Origin: Chloroflexota bacterium
Lineage (GTDB): Bacteria > Chloroflexota > Chloroflexia > Thermomicrobiales > UBA6265
DNA: 9,980 nucleotides
NCBI GenBank assembly: GCA_023424355.1
Contig: JAFAEA010000204.1
Coordinates: 1-9,980, forward strand
Reading direction: 5' to 3'
Shown piece after piece: positions 1 through 5,865 of the stretch. Made by a program: the position numbers and the translations under genes. The notes beneath the pieces were generated by a model. That model was not told the origin of the DNA, ran no database searches, and saw only the letters and a list, made by a program, of their open reading frames with translations. Position 1 is the stretch's first letter. The number at the start of each line of letters is the position of its first letter.

Positions 1-245
1 CCGGCGATATCGTCGGTCAAATTCTCCTGGAGTCTGGTGGCGAAATCGGAATTGGCATTGTCTACAACCAACACCTTGCCGCCAAGTCCGGCGTCATCGG
101 CGAAGAAGCTGATGAGTACTGGTGAAAATCCGGCGAGCAGCGCCACCACTACCTGAACAATCAACGTCCAGCGGTACGCTTTCATCCTGAACCGGGTCAT
201 CACCTCGCGCTGGGCGACGAGTTTAATGCGTCGTAAATCAAACAT
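1..245 (-). CDS. ABC-2 type permease, NatB-like (N-terminal part; C-terminus off the left edge)
   Basis: The reading frame opens at an ATG (245-243) and stays open for 81 codons to the window edge. The protein starts MFDLRRIKLVAQREVMTRFR, a basic amphipathic leader typical of NatB/YhaP-type ABC-2 permeases. A first membrane helix follows at about residues 27-48 (rich in V, A, L, F), then the start of a large extracytoplasmic loop (GKVLVVDNANSDF, about 57-69). The start is supported by GCAGGAAAAGATC just upstream. It lies 30 bases after the stop of the NatA-like ATPase, so the two very likely form one exporter at the cytoplasmic membrane. Substrate cannot be told from this fragment: the family includes sodium and drug exporters. 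Only the N-terminus is visible, so membrane topology and intactness cannot be judged. Confidence 0.85.
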   Translation of the reverse strand, partial: MFDLRRIKLVAQREVMTRFRMKAYRWTLIVQVVVALLAGFSPVLISFFADDAGLGGKVLVVDNANSDFATRLQENLTDDIA

Positions 246-275
246 GGATCTTTTCCTGCCTTCCTGCGGATTGGA

Positions 276-1235
276 TTACTGCAATGCGCTCGCAGGAACA
301 GCGAGTTCTTCTTCGGTCGGCTGTTGATCAGTCGGCATCTGGCGCACGAGATCGAGGAACACATCGTTCAGGCTCGGGTAATCGATCTCGAAGGTCGTTA
401 CCGGCAGATCGCGCTCCATGGCGGTGCGGAGAATACCGCGGGCGGCATCTTCATCCGGCACACCGATCTCCACATGATCGGAAAGGCGATGGACGATATG
501 CGTATTCGGCATTTCTTCGACCCACGCCAGTTCCTTGTCGCCGGCAACAGCGAAGCGAAGATAGTGCTCGCCAGTGCTCTTGCGCACATCGTCAACAGAT
601 CCGGTGATGAGCAGATTGCCGCGATGAATGATGGCGACATCGGAGCTGAGCTCCTGCGCATCGTTCAACTGGTGGGTGGAGAAGATGAGCGTGCGGCCCT
701 CATCCACCAGCACCTTAAAGGCGTCCTTCATCTGCTGGGCATTCACCGGGTCCAAACCAGAGTATGGCTCGTCCATGATCAGGATTTCGGGATCGTGCAG
801 AATGGCGGCCAAAAACTGGATCTTCTGCTGGTTACCCTTGGAGAGCGCCTCGACAGTTTGGTGGCGGTTTTCCTCGATATTCAGTCGCTCCAGCCAGGTA
901 TCGATGCGGCTTTGCACATCGGCTTTGCTGGCACCATAGAGCTGGCCGATGAACAGCAACTGATCCTCGACTTCCATTTTCGGGTAAAGGCCGCGTTCTT
1001 CCGGGAGGTAGCCAAAGCGGGCGCGCTCGAGATCGCGCGTGGGCGTGCCGTCCCACGTGATCTGACCGGAATCCGGGCGGATGATATCCAGGATCATGCG
1101 CATGGTGGTAGTTTTGCCGGCACCGTTGGTGCCGAGGAAACCAAAGATGGTGCCCTTTTCCACCTGGAACGATACATCGTTCACGGCGGTGAAACTCCCG
1201 AATGTCTTCGTAATACTATCGATCTTCAGTGTCAC
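276..1235 (-). CDS. ABC transporter ATP-binding protein, NatA-like
   Basis: Nucleotide-binding subunit of an ABC-2 exporter that powers the adjacent NatB-like permease. From the chosen start (319 residues) it shows Walker A GTNGAGKT (35-42), signature LSKGNQQK (131-138), Walker B ILIMDEP (151-157), D-loop SGLDP and switch His188 (STHQ). The Q-loop segment reads YLPEERGLYPKM, with Glu where Gln is usual; that string is characteristic of the NatA/YhaQ group. About 100 C-terminal residues form the accessory domain typical of this group (DUF4162-like). The start is taken as GTG at 1235-1233 because GGGGGAAG lies 5 bases upstream and homology begins there (VTLKIDSITKTFG). The in-frame upstream start at 1271 would add 12 unlikely residues. 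Exact substrate unknown. Confidence 0.9.
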   Translation of the reverse strand: MTLKIDSITKTFGSFTAVNDVSFQVEKGTIFGFLGTNGAGKTTTMRMILDIIRPDSGQITWDGTPTRDLERARFGYLPEERGLYPKMEVEDQLLFIGQLYGASKADVQSRIDTWLERLNIEENRHQTVEALSKGNQQKIQFLAAILHDPEILIMDEPYSGLDPVNAQQMKDAFKVLVDEGRTLIFSTHQLNDAQELSSDVAIIHRGNLLITGSVDDVRKSTGEHYLRFAVAGDKELAWVEEMPNTHIVHRLSDHVEIGVPDEDAARGILRTAMERDLPVTTFEIDYPSLNDVFLDLVRQMPTDQQPTEEELAVPASALQ

Positions 1236-1240
1236 GTGGT

Positions 1241-1248
1241 CTTCCCCC
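1241..1248 (-). promoter_or_regulatory. Ribosome binding site deciding the GTG start of the NatA-like gene
   Basis: On the minus strand this reads GGGGGAAG and ends 5 bases before the GTG at 1235. No comparable purine run is placed correctly for the in-frame upstream start at 1271. It therefore decides the start choice. Confidence 0.6.
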
Positions 1249-1317
1249 AATTGTTGGCAACATTGCCTCAAACTTCATTCTTCAATACATACAGTGAGCG
1301 TGTGTTACAGAGAGTTG

Positions 1318-2205
1318 TCATTTCGTGAGATCAGGCGATGCCCGGCCACCGCGTTTCTGGATAACGATGCGCAACGCCTCGACCATATCGACCTGCTGGC
1401 TGTTGAGAATCTCGATCCCGAGATCCTGCAGTTCCAAATTCGTGGCGGCCTGATTGCTGGTAACGATCTCCACCCCGGCCCCGTGTGCCCGATACTCCTC
1501 GTGAGGCAGCGCTCGTGGTGGTTCGGTCGCAAGCCAGAGTCGCTGCCAGCCTTCCATCAGTTCGTCCTTGTTCCAGGTGCCGATGTGCTCACCGTTTTCA
1601 AGCACAATCACCACATCGGCGATTCGGCGGACATCCTCGAGATTGTGTGTCGCCATCAACAGCGTGCGATTCTCGCTTTCCATCCATTGCGATAGCTGAT
1701 GCAGCACATCTTGCCGGGCAAACGGATCGATACCATCTGTCGGCTCATCAAGCAGCAACACATCGGTGCCTGATGCCATCGCGATCGCGAGCATTGCCCG
1801 ACGTTGCGTACCCTTGCTCAGCTTCGTGAACGGCTTGTAAAGATCGATTCCTCGCTGATACTCCTGCAAAGCTCGTAGATCGAACTGCGGATACACCCGG
1901 CGACTGAGTTCGTTGAGTTGCTGTACAGTCCAGGAATCGTGGCCAACAAGTGCCTCAGGCACATATGCAATTCGTTGCGATTGGTTGAGGTCGTCCACGG
2001 AAAGTGGCCCGCCAAATCGATCGATCGCGCCGGAAGCTGGATGCACCAATCCCATTAACATGCGGAACAGCGTGGTTTTGCCGGATCCGTTGGATCCAAC
2101 CACCGCGTACACCAGACCCGGTTCCATCTCGAATGAGACCGGCCCGACCCGGAACTGATCGAGATCGCGGGTGATGTTGTCGACGCGAATCAGCGTGTCA
2201 GTCAT
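1318..2205 (-). CDS. ABC transporter ATP-binding protein (Ytr-type operon)
   Basis: A 295-residue ABC ATPase, presumably the motor for the six-helix permease two genes upstream. Motifs: Walker A GSNGSGKT (37-44), signature LSKGTQRR (129-136), Walker B VLLLDEP (149-155), D-loop DGIDP, switch His187 (ATHN). As in the NatA-like neighbour, the Q-loop region has YVPEA, with Glu replacing the usual Gln. After about residue 215 there is a roughly 80-residue C-terminal extension (LATEPPRALPHEEYR and onward) seen in exporters of this type. The ATG overlaps the TGA of the GntR gene (ATGA), and a strong AAAGGAGA lies upstream, so translation is coupled. Gene order permease-GntR-ATPase matches operons controlled by YtrA-type regulators. 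Substrate unknown; in Bacillus, Ytr transporters respond to cell-wall antibiotics, but this need not transfer. Confidence 0.9.
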   Translation of the reverse strand: MTDTLIRVDNITRDLDQFRVGPVSFEMEPGLVYAVVGSNGSGKTTLFRMLMGLVHPASGAIDRFGGPLSVDDLNQSQRIAYVPEALVGHDSWTVQQLNELSRRVYPQFDLRALQEYQRGIDLYKPFTKLSKGTQRRAMLAIAMASGTDVLLLDEPTDGIDPFARQDVLHQLSQWMESENRTLLMATHNLEDVRRIADVVIVLENGEHIGTWNKDELMEGWQRLWLATEPPRALPHEEYRAHGAGVEIVTSNQAATNLELQDLGIEILNSQQVDMVEALRIVIQKRGGRASPDLTK

Positions 2206-2606
2206 GCCTCGTCTCCTTTGGCGATGATGCTTTCCAGCAACTGGCGCAGCTCGTCGTCTCCGATACCGGCTGAGCGGGCCTCGCGCACGGCAGTTGTCAG
2301 CGCTCTCTCGACCGGCGCCTGCCTGTGCTGAATGCGAAGGTTCTCCGGTACATCGGCCACGATGGTTCCTCTTCCCTGAAAAGTGCGAATGAGTTCCTGT
2401 TGCTCAAGTTCCTGATACGCCCTGCGAGTGGTGATGACGCTACAGCCCAACGTGGTCGCCAGCGCGCGCACGCTCGGCAACTGGGTGCCAGCAGGCAGTG
2501 TTCCGGAAACAATCAGTCCTCGCAGCTGGGTCTCGATTTGGTCATAGAGGGGTGTACTGCTCTCCAGCGAAATCGCCAGCGGCAAATGGAACTCGGCTGG
2601 GCTCAT
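2202..2606 (-). CDS. GntR family transcriptional regulator, YtrA subfamily
   Basis: A 134-residue one-domain regulator. A GntR winged helix-turn-helix spans about residues 20-84: PLYDQIETQLRGLIVSG, then LPSVRALATTLGCS, then TTRRAYQELEQQELI and the wing motif GRGTIVA. Only about 50 residues follow. They are helical and too short for an FadR, HutC or MocR effector domain, which is the mark of the YtrA subfamily. YtrA regulators usually sit in the ABC operon they repress. Here the ATG overlaps the permease TGA (ATGA at 2606-2603) and its own TGA overlaps the next ATG. The start at 2606 is preferred over the longer frame from 2705 because of this overlap and because homology begins there. A matching operator lies in the operon promoter (3317-3341). 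Confidence 0.92.
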   Translation of the reverse strand: MSPAEFHLPLAISLESSTPLYDQIETQLRGLIVSGTLPAGTQLPSVRALATTLGCSVITTRRAYQELEQQELIRTFQGRGTIVADVPENLRIQHRQAPVERALTTAVREARSAGIGDDELRQLLESIIAKGDEA

Positions 2607-3292
2607 AAGGCGAACTCCCGCTTGCGGAAGGAGCGAACCGCCACACCAATCGAGTAGGTCAGCGCTGCGATGCCGATCACCAGGCCGGAAGCCGCCAGGA
2701 TCCACGGATGAGTCGATGCAACTTCAACGGATTTCTGCACAGGTCGGATCTCCGTGAACAAGAAGATCAAAAGGGCAACCACGCCCACCACCATGAGTAC
2801 GATGAAGTTCATCGTGGTCCAGCGCTTGATCGAGAGTCGGAACTCCTGAATCAGCGACAAGCCAGCGCAGCCGATCGCGATTCCGATCCAGAAAATCGAC
2901 CAGGCAAGGAAGTTTTCGAAGCCTGGCCACCCCTGATCAACGTACCAGAATGAGAAGAAATAGAGAGGGATGTTGACGATGCCGGCAATCAGCATCACGA
3001 TCAGGCGGGAAACGATGATGGTGCCGAAACCGACGGGTAAGCTGCGAAGGAACATTTGGTTACGCACAACTTCGTTGTCCGTCTTCCAACTCATGTATCG
3101 TGCTGATATCGCCGGTTGGATGAGAATGAGCATGAACACCGGATGGGCGAACTCCCGACCGAATGAGTTGTCGTTCGCCAGCACCAGTCCCATAAACGCG
3201 AAATACACCGCCGTGAGGACGACCGCACTCCACGATTCACGAAGACTTCGTTTGGCTAACCAGATTGCATTGTTCCAGCTCACGGACATCAT
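2603..3292 (-). CDS. Six-helix ABC-2-like permease, first gene of the Ytr-type operon
   Basis: A 229-residue membrane protein with about six hydrophobic helices at residues 23-38, 50-64, 90-116, 128-148, 162-181 and 197-219, ending in a basic tail (RSFRKREFAL). Size, topology and operon position fit the membrane subunit of an ABC-2-type exporter working with the ATPase at 1318-2205, perhaps as a homodimer since no second short permease is seen. Conserved family signatures are weak, so the assignment leans on context. The start is ATG 3292 (MMSVSW), 6 bases after GGAGG; the adjacent ATG at 3289 is equally possible. The longer frame from 3325 is rejected because that codon lies within the promoter and operator, upstream of the predicted transcription start. 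Its TGA overlaps the regulator start. Confidence 0.75.
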   Translation of the reverse strand: MMSVSWNNAIWLAKRSLRESWSAVVLTAVYFAFMGLVLANDNSFGREFAHPVFMLILIQPAISARYMSWKTDNEVVRNQMFLRSLPVGFGTIIVSRLIVMLIAGIVNIPLYFFSFWYVDQGWPGFENFLAWSIFWIGIAIGCAGLSLIQEFRLSIKRWTTMNFIVLMVVGVVALLIFLFTEIRPVQKSVEVASTHPWILAASGLVIGIAALTYSIGVAVRSFRKREFAL

Positions 3293-3298
3293 CGGCTT

Positions 3299-3303
3299 CC
3301 TCC
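3299..3303 (-). promoter_or_regulatory. Shine-Dalgarno of the ABC operon's first gene
   Basis: GGAGG on the minus strand, 6 bases before ATG 3292 and 9 before ATG 3289. It excludes the longer start at 3325 for the permease. Confidence 0.75.
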
Positions 3304-3316
3304 GAAAAGTGTGATT

Positions 3317-3341
3317 ACTGTGCATAGTCTATATACACACT
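3317..3341. promoter_or_regulatory. Inverted-repeat operator, likely bound by the YtrA-type regulator
   Basis: ACTGTG (3317-3322) and CACACT (3336-3341) are near-perfect inverted half-sites separated by 13 bp. The match extends one more pair outward (T3316/A3342). The published Bacillus YtrA operator is, from memory, AGTGTA-N13-TACACT, so the half-site core and the spacing agree. The dyad covers the -10 and the transcription start of the operon encoding the regulator. Autorepression is inferred from this placement, not shown. Confidence 0.65.
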
Positions 3342-3354
3342 ATCGCCATGTCAA
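3326..3354 (-). promoter_or_regulatory. Sigma-70-type promoter of the Ytr-type ABC operon
   Basis: On the minus strand a perfect -35 TTGACA (3354-3349) is followed after exactly 17 bases by TAGACT (3331-3326; 4 of 6 matches to TATAAT). Transcription would start near 3319, giving a leader of about 27 bases before ATG 3292. The -10 box and part of the spacer lie inside the inverted repeat at 3317-3341, the usual arrangement for a repressible promoter. Confidence 0.7.
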
Positions 3355-3394
3355 CACGTTGCTCCGGTTCCATACCAGAAAAGCGAATGCCCGA

Positions 3395-3400
3395 TACAAT
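3395..3400 (+). promoter_or_regulatory. Candidate -10 box for the S9 peptidase gene
   Basis: TACAAT matches the -10 consensus at 5 of 6 positions and would start transcription near 3407, about 36 bases before the ATG at 3443. The -35 region 17 bases upstream (ATACCA, 3372-3377) is poor, so this is a weak call resting mainly on the -10. Confidence 0.3.
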
Positions 3401-3442
3401 ATCCAGAGAAATCGCAGCGCCGCGAAGAAGAAAGGCCCAACC

Positions 3443-5389
3443 ATGATAAATGCCCCGAAAACCTCGCCATACGGAAGCTGGACATCCCCGATCTCAGCCG
3501 AATCGCTCACCGGTGCGGTGCTATCGATTAAGGAACCAGGCTGTGATGGTGAGGCGATCTACTGGCTGGAAGGTCGGCCAGCGGAAAAGGGTCGCACAAC
3601 ACTCATTCGCCTCCTGAATGGCGAACAAACCGAACTCACGCCAAATCCGTTCGATGTACGCAGCCGCGCACACGAATATGGTGGAGGCAGCTGGACCGCC
3701 AACAGCGGCATCGTATTGGCCAGCAACGGTAGCGACAATCGCATCTACCGCATCGGAGAAAATGGTCCGGAACCGATCACGCCGGAGGGACCGTGGAGAT
3801 TCGCGGATCTGCTAATCGATGTGCTGCATCAGCGCATCATCGCCGTACGTGAAGATCACAGCCTGGAAGGTATCGAGCCTATCAATACACTTGTCCAGCT
3901 CGATCTCGATGGTCCCAACGACGATGGTGGCCAGGTAATCATCAGTGGTACGGATTTTGTTTCATCCCCGGCACTTTCGCCCGATGGCACGCAACTGAGC
4001 TGGCTGCAGTGGAATCACCCCAACATGCCATGGGATGGCTGCGAGCTCTGGTATAGCGATGTGGATGAAGATGGCACGCTGCGCAATATCCATCACGTCA
4101 CCGGTGGCGTGAACGAAAGCATTGTGCGTCCGCGCTGGAACAATACCGGCCTGCCGGTATTTGCGAGCGACCGCACAGGTTGGTGGCAGTTGTATGCCGA
4201 TCGTGGTGAGGCCGGTATCCTGCCGATCATGGAGCCCTCCGAGGCCGAGTTCGCGGAGCCGCAATGGGTGTTCGGTATGAGCACCTGGGATTTCACTGCC
4301 ACTGGTGAAGTAGTGGCAGCATGGAATGCCGATGGCGTGTGGAAACTGGGTCGGCTCGATGTGGCGATGACCCCGATTCACGAGTTCGATCTCCCCTTCA
4401 CTGATATCAGCAATGTGCGCATGCAGCAGGATACGAACAAGGTGCTCTTCCTCGGAGCATCGCCAACCGATCTGGGTGGACTCGTACTGCTGGATATCAT
4501 GACCGGCGAGTGGGAATACTTGCGTCAGCGCGCCTCCGAGACCGTGGATGCCGCCTATATCTCCGTGCCGGAAAGCATCAGCTGGAAGAACGATAATGGC
4601 GCCACAGCCTACGGTTTCTACTACCCGCCCACCAATCCGGATTTCGCGGCACCCGAGGGCGATCTGCCTCCACTGATCGTGGAGAGCCACGGCGGCCCGA
4701 CTAGCCAAAGTAGCTCGGCACTGAGCCTGAAGCGACAATTCTGGACCAGCCGCGGCTTCGCCATTCTGGATGTGAACTACGGTGGTAGCACCGGCTATGG
4801 ACGCGAGTATCGCAACCGACTCCAGGGCAACTGGGGCCTTGTAGATGTTGAGGATTGCGTCAGCGGTGCCGAATATCTTGCCAATGAAGGCCTCGTGGAT
4901 CCTGCCCGACTCGCCATTCGCGGTGGAAGCGCGGGTGGTTACACCACATTGGCAGCACTTACCAGCACTCAGGTGTTTGCAGTTGGTGTGAGCTATTACG
5001 GTATCGGCGATCTGGAAGCCATGACCCGCGATACCCACAAGTTCGAGAGTCGATATCTCGATGGGCTCGTCGGTCCATATCCGGAAGACAAAAAGACGTA
5101 CATCGAGCGCTCGCCGATGCATCATGTCGATCGGCTGGATAGCTCCATGCTGCTCTTGCAGGGTCTCGAGGACAAAGTGGTGCCGCCGAATCAGGCTGAG
5201 ACGATGTACGAGGCCGTGCGGCAGAAGGGTCTGCCGGTTGCCTACATCGCGTACGAGGGTGAGGGCCACGGTTTCCGTCAGGCAGACACGATTCAGCATT
5301 CGACCTTGGCGGAGCTGGCGTTCTTCGGCCGCGTGTTCGGGTTCGTTCCGGCGGATTCCGTTCCGGATATCGAGGTTGTAAACGGATAG
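3443..5389 (+). CDS. S9 family prolyl-oligopeptidase-type serine peptidase
   Basis: A 648-residue peptidase that cleaves short peptides, probably as a dipeptidyl or acylaminoacyl aminopeptidase; exact specificity is not readable. Residues 1 to about 390 form the beta-propeller with WD/TolB-like blades (SSPALSPDGTQLSWLQW, RPRWNNTGLPVFASDRTG). The rest is the alpha/beta-hydrolase domain: SHGGPT near the oxyanion hole, nucleophile Ser496 in GGSAGGY, Asp577 in LEDKVVPP, His609 in GEGHGF. No signal peptide or membrane helix is seen, so it is probably cytosolic. The start is ATG 3443, with GAAAGG 7 bases upstream. An in-frame GTG at 3311 would add 44 residues overlapping the divergent operator and is rejected. 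Length is normal for the family. It is divergent from the ABC operon and probably monocistronic. Confidence 0.93.
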   Translation: MINAPKTSPYGSWTSPISAESLTGAVLSIKEPGCDGEAIYWLEGRPAEKGRTTLIRLLNGEQTELTPNPFDVRSRAHEYGGGSWTANSGIVLASNGSDNRIYRIGENGPEPITPEGPWRFADLLIDVLHQRIIAVREDHSLEGIEPINTLVQLDLDGPNDDGGQVIISGTDFVSSPALSPDGTQLSWLQWNHPNMPWDGCELWYSDVDEDGTLRNIHHVTGGVNESIVRPRWNNTGLPVFASDRTGWWQLYADRGEAGILPIMEPSEAEFAEPQWVFGMSTWDFTATGEVVAAWNADGVWKLGRLDVAMTPIHEFDLPFTDISNVRMQQDTNKVLFLGASPTDLGGLVLLDIMTGEWEYLRQRASETVDAAYISVPESISWKNDNGATAYGFYYPPTNPDFAAPEGDLPPLIVESHGGPTSQSSSALSLKRQFWTSRGFAILDVNYGGSTGYGREYRNRLQGNWGLVDVEDCVSGAEYLANEGLVDPARLAIRGGSAGGYTTLAALTSTQVFAVGVSYYGIGDLEAMTRDTHKFESRYLDGLVGPYPEDKKTYIERSPMHHVDRLDSSMLLLQGLEDKVVPPNQAETMYEAVRQKGLPVAYIAYEGEGHGFRQADTIQHSTLAELAFFGRVFGFVPADSVPDIEVVNG

Positions 5390-5425
5390 CAGGGCGCAAC
5401 ATTCGCGTTTGGACAATCAGGTAAC

Positions 5426-5464
5426 GGGGCACCTAGTGTGCCCCAAGGGGAGACAATCTCCCCT
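5426..5464. repeat. Two adjacent perfect hairpins downstream of the S9 gene
   Basis: First hairpin: GGGGCAC (5426-5432), loop CTAGT, GTGCCCC (5438-5444). One base later comes the second: AGGGGAGA (5446-5453), loop CAA, TCTCCCCT (5457-5464). Both stems are perfect (7 and 8 bp) and begin 37 bases after the S9 stop. No T-run follows on either strand, so they are not classical intrinsic terminators. They could stabilise the mRNA 3' end, pause transcription, or be part of a repeat element. Confidence 0.6.
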
Positions 5465-5486
5465 GCTACCGTCTATGTGGCAGACA

Positions 5487-5514
5487 TTGCCCGGAGAGCG
5501 ATCGATTCGGGCAA
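5487..5514. repeat. Inverted repeat in the S9-MFS gap
   Basis: TTGCCCG (5487-5493) and CGGGCAA (5508-5514) pair perfectly over 7 bp with a 14-base loop that contains the palindrome ATCGAT. There is no T-run. Function is unknown. It is the third dyad in a row in this intergenic region. Confidence 0.45.
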
Positions 5515-5540
5515 CAACGTGGGATCGCCGAATTTCGCCT

Positions 5541-5660
5541 CCAGCCCGGGCATAAAGCCCGGGGCCTACGCCTACTCTCTTGGCAAACCACGTAGCACCG
5601 GGGTGCCGAAGGCGGCCGAGCGTAGCGAGAAGCGTCAGCGAGCCCTTGATCCCCGGTGAA
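5541..5660. repeat. GC-rich palindromic block resembling a dispersed intergenic repeat
   Basis: This stretch holds a 7-bp stem CCCGGGC/GCCCGGG (5545-5551 and 5557-5563, loop ATAAA), a CTACG/CGTAG pair (5566-5570 and 5591-5595), and an outer CACCGGGG/CCCCGGTG stem (5596-5603 and 5651-5658). The last encloses two related words, GCGTAGCG and GCGTCAGCG. No ribosome binding site or convincing coding potential is present. The hairpin next to CTACG and the GAGCGTAGCGAG-like core resemble multicopy palindromic repeats of environmental bacteria. Only one copy is in this window, so multicopy status is an inference. Confidence 0.5.
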
Positions 5661-5666
5661 CCCAAC

Positions 5667-5693
5667 CGCCCGTGCTCATCGCACGGGCGTTTT
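5667..5693 (+). terminator. Intrinsic terminator
   Basis: A perfect 9-bp stem, CGCCCGTGC (5667-5675) and GCACGGGCG (5681-5689), with loop TCATC, is followed directly by TTTT (5690-5693). The T-run is only on the plus-strand side. It lies 278 bases after the S9 stop, so either the S9 transcript has a long structured 3' end or it terminates a transcript from within the repeat block. Confidence 0.75.
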
Positions 5694-5748
5694 CGTCCCC
5701 ATTTGGACCATGGCCCAAACCCCACCAAAACCAATTCCGCAAAAACTA

Positions 5749-5777
5749 TTGCATTCCAGAAGGCCGTCCGATAGTAT
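5749..5777 (+). promoter_or_regulatory. Candidate promoter of the MFS gene
   Basis: TTGCAT (5749-5754) and TAGTAT (5772-5777) are 17 bases apart. Matches to consensus are 3 and 4 of 6, so strength would be modest. Transcription would start near 5784, leaving a leader of about 80 bases. The operator-like dyad at 5788-5799 directly follows, which supports the placement. Confidence 0.4.
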
Positions 5778-5787
5778 ATCCAAGCAC

Positions 5788-5799
5788 CCAACCGGTCGG
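5788..5799. promoter_or_regulatory. TetR-like operator candidate upstream of the MFS gene
   Basis: The dyad CC-A-ACCGGT-C-GG is centred on the perfect palindrome ACCGGT with CC/GG outer pairs (10 of 12 positions paired). The flanks carry additional offset arms, AACC/GGTT (5790-5793 and 5802-5805) and GCAC/GTGC (5784-5787 and 5807-5810). ACCGGT-centred dyads are common for TetR-family repressors of drug pumps. No TetR gene is in the window, so the binder is unknown. Confidence 0.35.
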
Positions 5800-5865
5800 T
5801 AGGTTCGTGCGAGATTTCACAAAGAGTTTACGATGTTCACATGGTGATGCATACGGAGGTCGCCA

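Noticed and set aside
1256..1267. 12-bp dyad GGCAACATTGCC upstream of the NatA-like gene
   Set aside because: Arms of 5 bp with a 2-base centre cannot form a hairpin, and no promoter elements adjoin it. Chance occurrence is likely.
324..1328. Long plus-strand reading frame opposite the NatA-like gene
   Set aside because: It is antisense to a clear ABC ATPase with all motifs, shows no recognisable domain and has no ribosome binding site. It is a by-product of codon bias.
3311..3442. Extended N-termini of the S9 peptidase (GTG 3311) and of the permease (ATG 3325)
   Set aside because: Both would overlap the divergent promoter/operator. Better-placed starts with Shine-Dalgarno sequences exist at 3443 and 3292.
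3962..5416. 484-codon minus-strand frame opposite the S9 peptidase
   Set aside because: It overlaps a peptidase with a complete catalytic triad, and its translation has no domain features. It is an antisense shadow.
5438..5659. 73-residue plus-strand frame in the S9-MFS gap
   Set aside because: It runs straight through palindromic repeat sequence, begins with GTG inside a hairpin and has no Shine-Dalgarno. Probably non-coding.
5417..5791. 124-residue minus-strand frame covering the same gap
   Set aside because: It crosses the terminator and all the hairpins, has no ribosome binding site and resembles no family.
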